Made by a program: the position numbers and the translations under genes | In this document: in pieces, positions 14,771 to 14,793 of the stretch | How the letters are laid out: every line of letters begins with the position of its first letter | Numbering within the stretch: the first letter of the stretch is position 1 | The notes under the pieces: model-generated | Seen by the model: the letters and a program-made list of their open reading frames with translations, nothing else | What the model was told of the DNA's origin: nothing | Databases searched by the model: none | Source of the DNA: Desulfurellaceae bacterium | Lineage (GTDB): Bacteria; Campylobacterota_A; Desulfurellia; JAGGSF01 | NCBI GenBank assembly: GCA_023128455.1 | Contig: JAGMDW010000163.1 | Span: 1 to 14,793, forward strand | Direction of reading: 5' to 3' | DNA: 14,793 nt

Positions 14771-14793
14771 TCACTCCAAAATCTTGGTAACTA
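14771..14793 (-). CDS. tuf: Elongation factor Tu, last codons only (partial, enters from the right edge)
   Basis: Reading in from the edge, the codons give V-T-K-I-L-E followed by TGA (14773-14771), and the two bases before fit a preceding valine (xTA). VVTKILE is a typical C-terminus of bacterial EF-Tu, and tuf is the usual gene just upstream of rpmG or tRNA-Trp-secE-nusG. The call combines seven codons with position. It implies a second tuf copy besides the one starting at the left edge. Confidence 0.85.

Noticed and set aside
1..14793. A hidden mobile element, CRISPR array, toxin-antitoxin pair or other accessory system.
   Set aside because: Core genes fill the window almost end to end, with no gap over 77 nt, no direct-repeat array and no displaced frame. 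I found nothing to support such a system.

Overview
The window is a bacterial housekeeping locus, and every gene reads on the minus strand, from high to low coordinates. In transcription order it holds: the 3' tip of a tuf gene (EF-Tu), rpmG (L33), tRNA-Trp(CCA), secE, nusG, rplK (L11), rplA (L1), rplJ (L10), rplL (L7/L12), rpoB, rpoC, rpsL (S12), rpsG (S7), fusA (EF-G) and the first codons of a second tuf gene. It is the classical rif region (secE to rpoC) joined directly to the str operon (rpsL-rpsG-fusA-tuf). No reading frame is broken. There is no mobile element, CRISPR array, phage gene or accessory gene. No gene-free stretch exceeds about 80 bases. I found no undescribed multi-gene system; the unusual points are fine-scale details of how the genes are joined.

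Organism: DNA is AT-rich and the genetic code is standard, since UGA ends six genes and the only Trp tRNA seen has anticodon CCA. RNA polymerase has the lineage-specific inserts found in Gram-negative-type and several deep-branching phyla: an insert in the N-terminal part of beta, a helical insert near residues 950-1063 of beta, and a roughly 354-residue insert in the trigger loop of beta'. There is no L7Ae-like gene between rpoC and rpsL, unlike the usual Firmicutes layout. I cannot name the phylum; it looks like a low-GC Gram-negative or candidate-phylum bacterium.

Layout: junctions are very tight. tuf and rpmG are 3 nt apart. The rpmG stop codon shares 2 nt with tRNA-Trp. secE starts 6 nt after the encoded CCA of that tRNA. 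secE/nusG share 1 nt (TAATG), nusG-rplK are 4 nt apart, rplK/rplA and rplA/rplJ share ATGA, and rplJ/rplL overlap by 8 nt. The largest gap (77 nt, rplL-rpoB) carries a terminator-like hairpin. rpoB/rpoC share 1 nt (TGATG), rpoC-rpsL are 50 nt apart, and rpsL-rpsG-fusA-tuf follow within 3 to 9 nt.

How the genes work together: the locus supplies ribosome parts (L33, L11, L1, the L10-L12 stalk, S12, S7), the elongation factors that use the stalk and decoding site (EF-G, EF-Tu), one tRNA, the core RNA polymerase subunits beta and beta', the factor NusG that links polymerase to ribosome or Rho, and SecE of the protein-export channel. The sequence suggests three layers of dosage control: a strong ribosome-binding site for rplL against a weak one for rplJ, a partial terminator before rpoB, and RNA processing around tRNA-Trp. 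The two tuf ends, in the same orientation, show that the segment lies between two tuf copies, or that it is a contig cut at a collapsed tuf repeat.
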